Shown here: one piece after another, positions 1-9,069 of the stretch
Layout: the number at the start of each line of letters is the position of its first letter
Numbering within the stretch: position 1 is the stretch's first letter
Origin: JAJKJG01 sp036389455
GTDB taxonomy: Bacteria > Pseudomonadota > Alphaproteobacteria > Rhizobiales > Beijerinckiaceae
NCBI GenBank assembly: GCA_036389455.1
Contig: DASVPW010000056.1
Location: 1 to 64,000, forward strand
Length of the DNA stretch: 64,000 bases
Reading direction: 5' to 3'
Made by a program: the position numbers and the translations under genes
Notes under the pieces: model-generated
What the model was told of the DNA's origin: nothing
The model's input: the letters and a program-made list of their open reading frames with translations, nothing else
The model's database searches: none

Positions 1-1
1 G

Positions 2-271
2 CAGGACGCCGCGATGCTGCTGCCGACCATGCCGGACGTGGCGCCGCTCCTCGCCGAGAGCGAGGAGGCGCTGAACGACTATCGCAACCGCGCCATCAAC
101 CTCCTGTCCCTCTCGGGGCTCGCCGGCGTGCCGCAGGTCTCGATGGCGGTGGCCTCGCGCGGCGGCGCGCCGCTCGGGCTGTCGCTGATCGGCCCGCCCG
201 GCTCGGACCTCTCCCTCGTGCGGCTCGCCGTGCGGATCGCGGCGGACGCTGCTGCCGGAACCGCCGCATGA
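2..271 (+). CDS. Amidase, C-terminal fragment (5' end outside window)
   Basis: The reading frame is open from the first bases of the window and ends at a TGA that overlaps the next ATG by four bases (ATGA). The visible 89 residues contain the NLSGLAGVPQVS-like stretch and the GLSLIGPPGSDLSLV ending typical of the C-terminus of amidase-signature hydrolases (AtzF/GatA-like). These enzymes hydrolyse carboxamides with a Ser-cisSer-Lys triad, but the catalytic part lies upstream of the window. The overlap with the mutarotase gene suggests co-transcription. The substrate cannot be inferred from this fragment. Confidence 0.8.
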   Translation, partial: QDAAMLLPTMPDVAPLLAESEEALNDYRNRAINLLSLSGLAGVPQVSMAVASRGGAPLGLSLIGPPGSDLSLVRLAVRIAADAAAGTAA

Positions 272-1311
272 CCATCGCCCGCATCGGCTCGGTCGGCGGG
301 CGCGACATCGAGGAGGTCGTGCTGCGCTCGGCCGCGGGGGCCGAGGCCAAGGTCATCACCTTCGGGGCGATCGTGCGCGACCTCACGGTGCCGACGCCCC
401 GCGGCCCGCAGCGCGTCGTCCTCGGCCTCGACGACCTCGAAGGCTATGCCACGGTCGCCCGCCACATGGGCGCGATCGTCGGCCGCTACGGCAACCGCAT
501 CGGGGGCGGCCGCTTCGTCCTCGACGGCGAGACCTTCCGGCTCGACCTCAACGAGAACCGCCTCGACCCCGCGGGGCCCGGCCGCCAGCACCTGCACGGC
601 GGCGCCAGGGGCTTCAGCCAGCGGGCCTGGACCATCGTCGACCACACGGCCGCGAGCGTCACCCTCGCCCTCGTCTCGCAGGACGGCGACATGGGGTATC
701 CTGGCCGGCTCGTCGCGACCTGCACCTATACGCTCGCCGAGCCCGCGACCCTGCGCCTCGTCCTGGAGGCGACCTCAGACCGCCCAACCCCGGTCAACCT
801 CACGACGCACCTCTACTACAACCTCGACGGCTCCCCCGACATCCTCGACCACACCCTCGAGATCGCGGCCGGGCACGTGACGCCGACGGACGAGGAGCTG
901 ATCCCGACCGGCGAGGTCCTGAGCGTCGCCGGCACGCCGTACGACTTCCGCACGCCGCGCCCGATCCGCGAGGGGATGCGCGGGGGCGGGGCCGCGGTCG
1001 ACTACGACGTCAACTACGTGCTGTCCGGCCCGCGCGGCTCCCTCAACCGCGCCGCGACCCTCGCGTCGGACAAGAGCGGCGTCGCCCTGGAGCTGTGGAC
1101 GACCGAGCCGGGCGTGCAGTTCTACGGCGGCCACAAGCTCGCCGTGCCGGCGGGCGCCCTCGGCGGCGGCGCCTACGGCCGCCACGGCGGCCTCTGCCTC
1201 GAGCCGCAGCGCTTCCCCGACGGCCCGAACCACCCCCACTTCCCGCCCTGCATCCTGCGCCCGGGCGAAGTGTCCAGGCAGGCGAGCGAGCTGCGGTTCT
1301 CGGCCCGCTGA
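268..1311 (+). CDS. galM: Aldose 1-epimerase (galactose mutarotase)
   Basis: The 347-residue protein has the normal length of GalM, a cytoplasmic beta-sandwich enzyme that interconverts alpha and beta anomers of aldohexoses. Family landmarks are visible: GRYGNRI near residue 73, the LHGG histidine near residue 110, the NLTTHLYYNL segment with the second catalytic histidine near residue 180, and the late LEPQRFPDGPNHPHF motif containing the catalytic glutamate near residue 310. The start overlaps the upstream amidase stop. No sugar operon is visible around it, so its in vivo sugar is open. Confidence 0.93.
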   Translation: MTIARIGSVGGRDIEEVVLRSAAGAEAKVITFGAIVRDLTVPTPRGPQRVVLGLDDLEGYATVARHMGAIVGRYGNRIGGGRFVLDGETFRLDLNENRLDPAGPGRQHLHGGARGFSQRAWTIVDHTAASVTLALVSQDGDMGYPGRLVATCTYTLAEPATLRLVLEATSDRPTPVNLTTHLYYNLDGSPDILDHTLEIAAGHVTPTDEELIPTGEVLSVAGTPYDFRTPRPIREGMRGGGAAVDYDVNYVLSGPRGSLNRAATLASDKSGVALELWTTEPGVQFYGGHKLAVPAGALGGGAYGRHGGLCLEPQRFPDGPNHPHFPPCILRPGEVSRQASELRFSAR

Positions 1312-1336
1312 AGGCCGCTCCGGTCCCGTTGCCGGC

Positions 1337-2281
1337 TCACATCCGGCCGGCCTCGGTGGCCTCCTCGGCGGTCTTCTCGATCTCCTCGCCGATGTCCTCG
1401 ACGGAGGCGCCGGCCTCGATGCGCTTGCGGATGTCGTGCAGGCGGGTGAGCTGCTGCACGATCTGCGGCACGTGGTCGAGGTTCTCCATGAAGCGCCAGA
1501 CGTAGACGAGGATCGCGAAGATGTCGCCCGTGTCGGTGTCCGGCAGATACGTGGCGCGCACCAGCACGGCCACGAAGACGAAGATCGAGAGGACCTCGAT
1601 GAAGGTCCAGTTGTAGGCCTCGGCATCGGAGAGGCGGATGCGCCAGCAGCGCACCTCCTCGAAGTGGTGGCGGATCGGCTCGGGCTCGGCCTTGTCGATC
1701 GCCTGCACCTCCTGCTCGAGCTGGGTGTTGAGGCCCTCGTTGAGGCGCAGCGTCACCCGCACGTAGATGCGGTTGACGATCAGGACCGGCAGGAACAGGG
1801 AGGCCGTCACCGCGCCGATGATCAGATCGTACCAGAACAGGATGAGGACGGAGCCGAAGATGCCGATGAGCGCGGCGACGACCACCGGCACGTCCTTCTC
1901 GAAGAAGGTGACGAAGTCGCGCGACATGGCCGAGCGCGCCGCGACGTTCGTGGCCCTGACCCCGGCCCGGCGCTGGCGCAGGATCGTGTCCTCGACGATG
2001 GTGTTGTAGACGCGGGTATAGACCCGCGTGTCGTACATCTGCCGGAACAGGCCGATGCACGAGCGCAGCGCCCAGGCCGCGACGATCGGAAGCGCGAGCT
2101 TGTAGTCGTGCTCGATGAGGCCGTTGATGGCGATGCCCGTCGCCCAGGGGTAGGACAGCTCGAGCAGGTCCTCGATGAGCGTGAGGGCGTAGGTCAGGCC
2201 GATCTTCCAGCGGAAGGGCCGGATGGCGTCGAGCGCCGAGATTCCTTGCGTTTTCTGGCGGCGGGCCATGGCACGGTCCAT
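1337..2281 (-). CDS. Orphan ABC-transporter six-transmembrane domain protein
   Basis: About 314 residues with several hydrophobic helices resembling the transmembrane half of an exporter-type ABC transporter (segments near VVVAALIGIFGSVLILF and FIEVLSIFVFVAVLV). No Walker A, signature or Walker B motif follows, and no ATPase gene is adjacent, so it is a membrane domain without its motor. The start is uncertain: ATG codons at 2281 and 2269 and a TTG at 2317 are in frame, and I see no clear ribosome site for any. The C-terminus is a charged helix rich in Glu and Ala. It may pair with an ATPase encoded elsewhere or have another function. Confidence 0.75.
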   Translation of the reverse strand: MDRAMARRQKTQGISALDAIRPFRWKIGLTYALTLIEDLLELSYPWATGIAINGLIEHDYKLALPIVAAWALRSCIGLFRQMYDTRVYTRVYNTIVEDTILRQRRAGVRATNVAARSAMSRDFVTFFEKDVPVVVAALIGIFGSVLILFWYDLIIGAVTASLFLPVLIVNRIYVRVTLRLNEGLNTQLEQEVQAIDKAEPEPIRHHFEEVRCWRIRLSDAEAYNWTFIEVLSIFVFVAVLVRATYLPDTDTGDIFAILVYVWRFMENLDHVPQIVQQLTRLHDIRKRIEAGASVEDIGEEIEKTAEEATEAGRM

Positions 2282-2440
2282 CGACGCGGGGCCTGAGGGC
2301 GCCGCGGGCGCGGCCAAGCTCGGCCGGCACCCTAGATACGCACGGGGGGAGGGGCCGGTTCCTTCCAGGAACGCGGCCCGGCTTGCCCGGACGGAGAAGA
2401 ATGGTAGCTTCCGGTCAAACCAAGACGGGCAGGAACAGGA

Positions 2441-3448
2441 ATGTCACCAAAGAGCGCCGAGCCGCGGCGGCCGTCGCGTATTTTCGCCTGGGCATGCGGC
2501 GCGGCCCTGGTCTTTGGCCTCTGGGCGCAGGCCGTCGTCGCGCGCACCTTCCGGGCGGCCGACATCCAGTCCGAGGACTATCCGACCGTCCAGGCGCTCA
2601 TGTACATGGACAAGCTCCTCCAGGAGCGCACCGGCGGGCGCCACCGGCTGCAGATCTTCCACTCCCGCCAGCTCGGCGAGGAGAAGGAGACGATCGAGCA
2701 GACCCGGGCCGGCGCGATCGACCTCAACCGCATCAACATCGCGCCGATCGCGAGCTTCGCGCCGCAGGCCAACGTCCTCGTGCTGCCGTTCCTGTTCCGC
2801 TCGGTCGACCACCTCCACCACGTCCTCGACGGGCCGGTCGGGGAGGAGATCCTGAAGAGCTTCGAAGGGGGCGGCTTCGTCGGGCTCGCCTTCTACGACT
2901 CCGGCGCGCGCTCGATCTACAACAGCGTGCGCCCGATCCGCAGGCTCGCGGACCTGAAGGGCCTGCGCATCCGCATCCAGCAGTCGGACCTCATGACCGA
3001 CATGTTCCGGGCGCTCGGCGTCGAGCCGATCCCGCTGCCCTACGGGCAGGTCATGACGGGCTTGACGACCCAGCTCATCGACGGGGCCGAGAACAACTGG
3101 CCGTCCTTCGTCACCACCGGTCACTACCGCGCGGCCCCCTACTACTCGCTCACCCAGCACACCATGGCGCCCGAGGTGCTGGTCATGTCCGAGAAGGCCT
3201 GGACCGGCCTCTCACCCGAAGACCAGGCGATCTTCCGCCAGGCCGCGAAGGATTCGGGCGCATTCATGCGCGACCAGTGGCGGCTGTGGGAGGAGCGCTC
3301 GCGGCGCGAGGCCCAGCTCGGCGGCGTGACCGTCGTCGAGGACGTTGACAGGAAGGCGTTCGAGAGCGCCATGTCCGGCATCTACGACCGGATGCTGACC
3401 GATCCGAAGATCAAATCGCTTGTCGACCGCATTCGCGAAACCCCCTGA
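2441..3448 (+). CDS. TRAP-type (DctP family) periplasmic solute-binding protein
   Basis: A 335-residue protein with an N-terminal signal segment (IFAWACGAALVFGLWAQ, cleavage likely after VVA) and the DctP fold: an early GG.RH.LQIF.S.QLGEEKETIEQ stretch, the FYDSGARSIYN region with the substrate-contacting arginine area, and LKGLRIRIQQSDLM. DctP proteins bind carboxylates in the periplasm for DctQM permeases. No DctQ or DctM gene follows. Instead the gene overlaps a membrane histidine kinase by 29 bases, which suggests that the binding protein feeds a sensor rather than a transporter. The ligand is unknown. Confidence 0.9.
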   Translation: MSPKSAEPRRPSRIFAWACGAALVFGLWAQAVVARTFRAADIQSEDYPTVQALMYMDKLLQERTGGRHRLQIFHSRQLGEEKETIEQTRAGAIDLNRINIAPIASFAPQANVLVLPFLFRSVDHLHHVLDGPVGEEILKSFEGGGFVGLAFYDSGARSIYNSVRPIRRLADLKGLRIRIQQSDLMTDMFRALGVEPIPLPYGQVMTGLTTQLIDGAENNWPSFVTTGHYRAAPYYSLTQHTMAPEVLVMSEKAWTGLSPEDQAIFRQAAKDSGAFMRDQWRLWEERSRREAQLGGVTVVEDVDRKAFESAMSGIYDRMLTDPKIKSLVDRIRETP

Positions 3449-5504
3449 GTCGGCGCTTGCCGCGGCCGTGCCGGCCGCCGGCGCCGTCGCGCACCGGCAG
3501 GACGAGCGCAGCGTGCTCGAGCGCCAGATGCGGCGGCTGCCGGTGCGCTGGCGCATCCTCGGGATCGCGGTCCTCAACTCGGCGCTCGCCCTCATCCTCC
3601 TGTTCCTGATCTGGGACGGCGCGAAGGCGCTCAGCGGCGCCTGGATCGAGCTCCGCCAAGTGCGGCAGTCCGAGAAGCTCCTCGTGTCGCTCGACAGCGA
3701 GGCCGGGCGCCTGCAAAGCCTGATCCACCGCTACTTCAACCAGCCGAACCCGATCGTGCTCGCCGAGATCATCCGCCGCCGCGAGGCGCTGATGAGCCGC
3801 CTGCGGGCGCAGGCGTCGATCGACCCGCTGACCGCGGGACCCGCCCAGGCTCTGATCGAGATCACCGAGCGTTTCATCACCGGGTTCGACGACCTGCGCG
3901 CGGTGCGCTCCTCGCTCTCGGCCATCTACGACACCGACGTGCTCCGCCCGGCCCGCGACATGGCCGGCCTCTACGCCATCATCGATTCGACCACCGTTGG
4001 GACGCGCTCCCTGATCCTGCCGTCCCTCGGCAAGTCGCGCGAGGCCTTCAACGCGATGCTGCTCGCCGCGAACGCCTACTACCTCTCGATCTCCCAGGAC
4101 GCCGGCGACGAGGCGAAGCGCAACGCCGAGGTCATCGAGCGCACCGCGCCGGTGATGATCGACCTCGCCGATACCGAGCTCCAGCGCGGCGCGCTGACGG
4201 CGCTGCGCGACCGCGCGCTCTCGATCCGCCGCGGCCTCGGCCTCCTGACCGAGCATTTTTCGACGCAGGAGCGCCTCCTGCGCGAGGCGATCGACGGCAA
4301 CGCCGCCGCGATGGGCGCCATGACGTCCCAGCTCACCGCCACGATTCAGGAGCGCGAGCGCGCCGCCCAGGAGACCTTCGACAGCGCGCTGAGGGCGGTG
4401 AACGCCAAGGTCGCGATCGTCGCGCTCCTGTTCCTGTTCCTGGTCATCGGCATCGGCCTCGCCGTGTCGCGCAGCATCCGGGCCCCCTTGGGCGAGCTTC
4501 GGCAGGAGATGGATGCGATCGTGCGCGGCGACTACAACCGGCGCGTCCGCGACCTCGAGGGCCGCGACGAGATCGCCGAGATGGCCCGCGCCGTCGAGGT
4601 CTTCCGCGAGAACGCGATCGCCAAGCGCGAGGCCGAATCGGCCCTGCGCACCTCGAAGGAGCACGCCGAATCGGCCCTCTCTGAGCTGCGCGACACGCAG
4701 ACGAGCCTGATCGAGGCCGAGAAGCTCGCGGCGCTCGGCAGCCTCGTCGCCGGCGTCGCGCACGAGGTCAACAACCCGGTTGGGATCAGCCTCACCGTCG
4801 CCTCGAGCCTCGCCCGGCGCTGCGAGGAGTTCGAGCGCGAGGTCGAGACCGGGCAGATCCGGCGCTCGCGCCTCACCGAGTTCGTCGCCGTCAACCGCGA
4901 CGCCGCGAACCAGCTCGTGACCAACCTCCACCGGGCCGGCGAGCTGATCCAGGCCTTCAAGCAGGTCGCGGTCGACCGCAGCCACGCCGACCGGCGCACC
5001 TTCGACCTCAAGGAATCCATCGACCAGATCATCTCGTCGCTCCGCCCCGGGCTGAAGAAGTTCCAGGTGAGGCTCGTGGTCGACGTGCCGGACGGCATCG
5101 TCATGGACAGCTACCCGGGGCCGCTCGGGCAGGTGATCACCAACCTCTTCCTCAACGCCGTCAACCACGCCTTCCCGGAGGGCACGAGCGGCACGATCAG
5201 CATCGTGGCGAGGACGAGCGGGGCCGACCAGGTCCACATCGTCTTCCGCGACTCGGGCGCCGGCATGTCCGAGGAGGTGCAGCGCAAGGCCTTCGACCCG
5301 TTCTTCACGACGAAGCGCGGCGACGGCGGCACCGGGCTCGGCCTGCACATCGTCTACAACCTCATCACCCGCCGGCTCGGCGGGCGGATCGTGCTCTCGT
5401 CGATGGCCGGCGCCGGCACCACGTTCCGGATCAACCTGCCGCGGACCGCGCCGCGCGAAGAGCTGCAGCCGCCGCCGGCGATGGCCATGAGGGTGGAGGC
5501 CTGA
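3420..5504 (+). CDS. Membrane sensor histidine kinase with large periplasmic domain
   Basis: 694 residues from a TTG start overlapping the binding-protein gene; a slightly later GTG is possible. One membrane helix lies near residues 45-66 and a second near 325-345, enclosing about 260 mostly helical periplasmic residues. A HAMP segment, a coiled coil and a HisKA domain follow, with the phosphorylated histidine in VAHEVNNPVG near residue 447. The HATPase domain has DSGAGM and TGLGLHIVYNL boxes. The layout recalls TorS, which reads its ligand through the binding protein TorT. It is followed two bases later by a second kinase. Its partner is probably the preceding binding protein. Confidence 0.9.
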   Translation: MSTAFAKPPESALAAAVPAAGAVAHRQDERSVLERQMRRLPVRWRILGIAVLNSALALILLFLIWDGAKALSGAWIELRQVRQSEKLLVSLDSEAGRLQSLIHRYFNQPNPIVLAEIIRRREALMSRLRAQASIDPLTAGPAQALIEITERFITGFDDLRAVRSSLSAIYDTDVLRPARDMAGLYAIIDSTTVGTRSLILPSLGKSREAFNAMLLAANAYYLSISQDAGDEAKRNAEVIERTAPVMIDLADTELQRGALTALRDRALSIRRGLGLLTEHFSTQERLLREAIDGNAAAMGAMTSQLTATIQERERAAQETFDSALRAVNAKVAIVALLFLFLVIGIGLAVSRSIRAPLGELRQEMDAIVRGDYNRRVRDLEGRDEIAEMARAVEVFRENAIAKREAESALRTSKEHAESALSELRDTQTSLIEAEKLAALGSLVAGVAHEVNNPVGISLTVASSLARRCEEFEREVETGQIRRSRLTEFVAVNRDAANQLVTNLHRAGELIQAFKQVAVDRSHADRRTFDLKESIDQIISSLRPGLKKFQVRLVVDVPDGIVMDSYPGPLGQVITNLFLNAVNHAFPEGTSGTISIVARTSGADQVHIVFRDSGAGMSEEVQRKAFDPFFTTKRGDGGTGLGLHIVYNLITRRLGGRIVLSSMAGAGTTFRINLPRTAPREELQPPPAMAMRVEA

Positions 5505-5506
5505 GA

Positions 5507-7255
5507 ATGGCCGAGAACGACGACTTCCTGACCGTCATCGAGGATGGGCAGGCCGAGGCGCCGGCCCCGTCGGGCGTGCGCTGGAAGGTCGCCGTGATCG
5601 ACGACGACCCCGCCGTCCACGACGGAACGCGCTTCGCCCTCTACGACTACGTCCTCAACCGGCAGGGCCTCGAGATCTTCTCGGCCTATTCGGCCGAGGA
5701 GGGGCGCGAGCTCATGCGCCGGCACCCCGACATGGCGGTCGTCCTGCTCGACGTCGTCATGGAGAGCGAGGGGGCCGGGCTCGAGCTCGTCGACCACATC
5801 CGCAACGAGCTCAGGAATGAGACGGTGCGGATCATCCTGCGCACCGGCCAGCCGGGGCAGGCGCCCGAGCGGCGCGTCATCGTCGACTACGACATCAACG
5901 ACTACAAGGCGAAGACCGAGCTCACCGCCGACAAGCTGTTCACGACGCTGACGGCGGCGCTGCGCAGCCACATGCAGCTCCAGCGCATGGTCGAGACGCG
6001 GCGCGGCCTCGAGATCATCATCGACGCGGCCGGGCGCCTGTTCGACTTCCGCTCGATGCAGCGCCTCGCCGAAGGCGTCCTGACCCAGATCGCCTCGCTC
6101 CTCAACGTCGAGTGCGCCGGCATCCTGGTGCTGCGCGAGGAAGGCGACCAGACGGAGAAATTCTCGGTTCTGGCGGGCTCGGGCTGCTACAGCCGCCTGG
6201 TCGGCCGGCAGGGGACCCTCGAGCCCGACCTGCACCGGCTCGTCGAGGAGGCCTTCGCGCGCCGGCTGCACGCCTTCCACGACGAGCGCTCGGTGCTCTA
6301 CATCGGCACCGGCAGCGGGCGCGAGGTGGTGGTGATCCTGGAGGCCGGCAAGAGCCTGTCCGAGACCGACCGCACTCTCGTCGAGGTGTTCTGCAGCCGC
6401 CTCTCCGCGGCCTTCGACAACGTGATCCTCTACGAGCAGCTCCAGCAGGCGAACGCCGGCCTCGAGGAGCGCGTCCGGCAGCGCACCCGCGAGCTGACGC
6501 TCGCGAACGAGCGTCTCGCCGGGCAGTCCGAGCAGCTGCGCCACGCCAACCGCTTCAAGAGCGAGATCCTCGGCACCGTCGCCCACGACCTCAAGAACCC
6601 GCTCGGCGTGATCCTCGGCCGGGCCGAGATGCTGTCCGAGCTCCTCGAGGCGAAGCCGCTGCGCCGCGACGCGGCCGGCGCCCAGATCGCCCACATCCGC
6701 GACTCGGCAAAGCGCCTCACCGGCATGGTCGACACCCTGATCGCCGACGCCATGAGCGACGCCCTCGACATCCGCATCCGCCGGGAGCCGGTCGACCTTG
6801 CCGGCCTCGTCGCCGAGGTCGCGGCGGCGAACCGCCCGCTCGCCGAGCGCAAGGACCAGACGATCCGCCTTAAGAAAGCGCCCGAGGTCACGGTCATGGG
6901 CGACCAGGACCGGCTCGGCGAGGCGATCGACAACCTCGTCAGCAACGCCATCAAGTACAGCCCCAAGGGCTCGGCCATCGACGTGACGGTGGAGAAGCGC
7001 GACGGCCAAGCCTCGGTTACGGTCAGGGACCAGGGGCCGGGGCTCTCGCGCGAGGACATGTCGCGGTTGTTCGGACGCTTCCAGCGCCTCTCGGCCCAGC
7101 CGACCGGCGGCGAGACCTCGACCGGGCTCGGCCTCTCGATCGCCAAGCGCATTATCGAGCTGCACGGCGGCACGATCGAGGCGCAAAGCGAGGGCCAGGG
7201 CAAGGGCGCGGCGTTCGAGATTCTGCTGCCTACGGAGCGTTGGGTCGAGCCATGA
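5507..7255 (+). CDS. Soluble hybrid: receiver + DUF3369 + histidine kinase
   Basis: 582 residues with no membrane helix. The N-terminal receiver spans about residues 28-150 (VAVIDDDPAVHD, VVLLDVVME with the acceptor aspartate, and a late conserved lysine in DYKAKTEL). A GAF-like DUF3369 region spans about 160-310, followed by a coiled coil. The HisKA histidine is in VAHDLKNPLG near residue 359, and the HATPase domain ends with TGLGLSIAKRI. Such proteins take phosphate on the receiver and pass a signal through their own kinase. The gene starts three bases after the membrane kinase and overlaps the next regulator by ATGA, so all belong to one relay. Confidence 0.9.
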   Translation: MAENDDFLTVIEDGQAEAPAPSGVRWKVAVIDDDPAVHDGTRFALYDYVLNRQGLEIFSAYSAEEGRELMRRHPDMAVVLLDVVMESEGAGLELVDHIRNELRNETVRIILRTGQPGQAPERRVIVDYDINDYKAKTELTADKLFTTLTAALRSHMQLQRMVETRRGLEIIIDAAGRLFDFRSMQRLAEGVLTQIASLLNVECAGILVLREEGDQTEKFSVLAGSGCYSRLVGRQGTLEPDLHRLVEEAFARRLHAFHDERSVLYIGTGSGREVVVILEAGKSLSETDRTLVEVFCSRLSAAFDNVILYEQLQQANAGLEERVRQRTRELTLANERLAGQSEQLRHANRFKSEILGTVAHDLKNPLGVILGRAEMLSELLEAKPLRRDAAGAQIAHIRDSAKRLTGMVDTLIADAMSDALDIRIRREPVDLAGLVAEVAAANRPLAERKDQTIRLKKAPEVTVMGDQDRLGEAIDNLVSNAIKYSPKGSAIDVTVEKRDGQASVTVRDQGPGLSREDMSRLFGRFQRLSAQPTGGETSTGLGLSIAKRIIELHGGTIEAQSEGQGKGAAFEILLPTERWVEP

Positions 7256-7971
7256 GCGTGTCTCCGCACATCTTCGTCGTCGACGACGAGGCCGCCGCCC
7301 GCGACATGGTCGGCGACTACCTCAAGCTGCACGGCTTCAGGGTTACCCTGTGCGACGGCGGGGCGAGCCTGCGCCAGGCCCTCGCCAAGGACAAGCCGGA
7401 CCTCATCGTGCTCGACCTCAACATGCCCGAGGAGGACGGGCTCTCGATCGTCCGCGACCTCAAGAAGGGAACGAACGTCCCGGTCATCATGCTGACCGCG
7501 ACGGCGAGCCCGATCGACCGGGTCGTCGGCCTCGAGCTCGGCGCCGACGACTACCTGGCGAAACCCGCGGAGCTGCGCGAGCTCGTGGCCCGCATCCGCT
7601 CGGTCATCCGCCGGGCGAGCCAGGCCGCCGCCCCGGCCGGGGGCGCGGCGCGGGAGCGGGTCCGGTTCGGCACGAAGTGGCTCGACCTCGAGGCCCGCGT
7701 GCTCCAGGACGACGACGGCGTCGACCACCCGCTCACCACCTCGGAGTTCAACCTCCTCAAGGCCTTCGCGGACCACCCCCGGCGGGTGCTCTCTCGCGAG
7801 CGCCTCCTCGACCTCGCCAACGCCCGCGACCCCGACGCCTTCGACCGCGCCATCGACGTGCGCATCACCCGCATCCGCCGGAAGGTCGAGCCCGACCCGA
7901 ACCACCCCCGCATCATCCGCACCATCCGCGGCGCCGGCTACGTGTTCTCGCCCGACGGGCAGGAGCAGTAG
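7252..7971 (+). CDS. OmpR/PhoB-family response regulator
   Basis: 239 residues starting at the ATG that overlaps the stop of the upstream hybrid kinase (ATGA). An upstream in-frame TTG at 7240 is less likely. The receiver has VVDDEAAARDM and the acceptor aspartate in IVLDLNMPEEDG, followed by GADDYLAKP. A winged-helix DNA-binding domain occupies the last 100 residues (LTTSEFNLLKAF, ALDVRITRIRRKVE-like and RGAGYVF). It is the output protein of the four-gene relay beginning with the TRAP-type binding protein. Target genes are not visible in the window. Confidence 0.93.
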   Translation: MSVSPHIFVVDDEAAARDMVGDYLKLHGFRVTLCDGGASLRQALAKDKPDLIVLDLNMPEEDGLSIVRDLKKGTNVPVIMLTATASPIDRVVGLELGADDYLAKPAELRELVARIRSVIRRASQAAAPAGGAARERVRFGTKWLDLEARVLQDDDGVDHPLTTSEFNLLKAFADHPRRVLSRERLLDLANARDPDAFDRAIDVRITRIRRKVEPDPNHPRIIRTIRGAGYVFSPDGQEQ

Positions 7972-8033
7972 GTGCGGGGCTTCCCTTCCTCTGAGGGGAG
8001 GGCCGCTTCGGGGCCGTGGCCTCGAACCGCTAC

Positions 8034-8320
8034 ATCGAGCCGGTGATGACAGTGGACAACCGATAGACGGGGAAACGACGGCTCTCCCCGTCGTAGCCGG
8101 CTCGATTCGGCCTCTCTTCCCATCGCATCGAGCCGCGGCGCCGCGGCCCGGACCGCCTGCATCGCGCCGGCGATGCGAGTGGACAATCGACAAACGGGCG
8201 TTGAGCCCTCCATGCCGGGCTCGATCCGGCCTGTCCCCATCGCACCGAGCCGCGTCGCCGCGGCCCGGACCGCCTGCACCAGGCCGCAACGAAAGTGGAC
8301 GATCGACAGACGAAGGGGCG
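8034..8320 (+). repeat. Degenerate tandem repeat, about 2.3 copies of 117-127 bp
   Basis: This lies in the 605-base gap between the response regulator and the next gene. Unit 1 (8034-8160) and unit 2 (8161-8277) align throughout: both have ATCGAG/ATCGCG, then GCCGG.GATG, AGTGGACAA.CGA, CCCATCGCA, GAGCCGCG and the shared end CGCGGCCCGGACCGCCTGC. A third copy starts at 8278 and is lost after AGTGGACGATCGACAGACG. The units have diverged internally, so they are old. No reading frame with coding character spans them. The rest of the gap shows only a weak stem-loop near 8410. Confidence 0.8.
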
Positions 8321-8409
8321 CATTCTTCGCCGTTTCGCAGAGGTCTCCCCGGGAGAGGCGCTGCGCGGCGCCGCCGCTCTCCTCCCCGTCGCTTAACGGT
8401 TCTTCAACC

Positions 8410-8430
8410 AATCCTCCGGGGGATTGTTTC
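8410..8430 (+). terminator. Weak stem-loop with short T run
   Basis: CAATCC pairs with GGATTG across a six-base loop and is followed by three T. It lies upstream of the small secreted protein gene and downstream of the tandem repeats. The short T run makes termination uncertain; it could instead be part of a leader. Confidence 0.3.
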
Positions 8431-8576
8431 CTCGCGCGCCGCGCGGCGAAACATTGGGGCCGTTCGGCGTAACCATTTCGCGCCATGTGCGCAAACACAC
8501 GGAAAAGGAGCCTCAATACGGTGACGCTCATCGAAGACGGCCATGGGGATGGCCGCGACAGAGGGCGTCAAACAAA

Positions 8577-8984
8577 ATGATCGCGAGCTTCAAGATGATC
8601 GGTCTCGTCTCGGCGCTGTCCGCCGGCGTCGTGACCGCCTACGACCTGCCGGCCCCGAGCGCGGCTCCGGCCGGCAAGACCTTCTACGACCGCGTCCTGC
8701 CGTCGGACGAGATCGAGGCCCCGAAGACCGTTGCCTACGCGCTCTCCATCCCGGAGACCACCGGCTCGGTGAAGGCCGCGGCCCAGTCCGGCAAGGGCGA
8801 CCAGCTCCGCACGGACCCGGCCTGCTCGGCCCAGACCTGGCCGAACATCTCGCGCGAGTGCCTCGTCGCCGAGGACGGCACGCCGATCCGCAAGCCCGCC
8901 CGCACGATCACGATCGAGAAGCGCGAAGGGGCCAACACCTCGACGCTCGTCCGCGTGCCGTCGACCGGCGTCGCGAGCCGCTGA
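8577..8984 (+). CDS. Small conserved exported protein of unknown function
   Basis: 135 residues beginning MIASFKMIGLVSALSAG, an N-terminal signal segment. The mature part contains SDEIEAPKTVAYAL, a CSAQTWPNISRECL stretch with two cysteines, and a basic tail (RTITIEKREG). The start was chosen at the ATG opening this signal-like segment; longer upstream frames lack it. The two cysteines separated by ten residues could form a disulfide in the periplasm. I recall similar short proteins in Methylobacterium-like genomes but know no function. Confidence 0.75.
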   Translation: MIASFKMIGLVSALSAGVVTAYDLPAPSAAPAGKTFYDRVLPSDEIEAPKTVAYALSIPETTGSVKAAAQSGKGDQLRTDPACSAQTWPNISRECLVAEDGTPIRKPARTITIEKREGANTSTLVRVPSTGVASR

Positions 8985-9069
8985 ACCTCAGGCCTCAGGC
9001 CGCTTGAATCTCCGCCGCGTCCCGCGGCGGGCCGAGCAACCAGACAATCCTAGATAACAGGGGATCACC

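Noticed and set aside
3411..5348. Long open antisense frame opposite the sensor kinase gene
   Set aside because: Its composition is the Arg/Ala/Glu-rich shadow expected of antisense frames in very GC-rich DNA; the plus strand encodes a clear kinase with all motifs.
8034..8320. CRISPR array at the tandem repeats
   Set aside because: Units are over 115 bases long, diverged throughout and lack the repeat-unique-spacer alternation; no cas genes are near.
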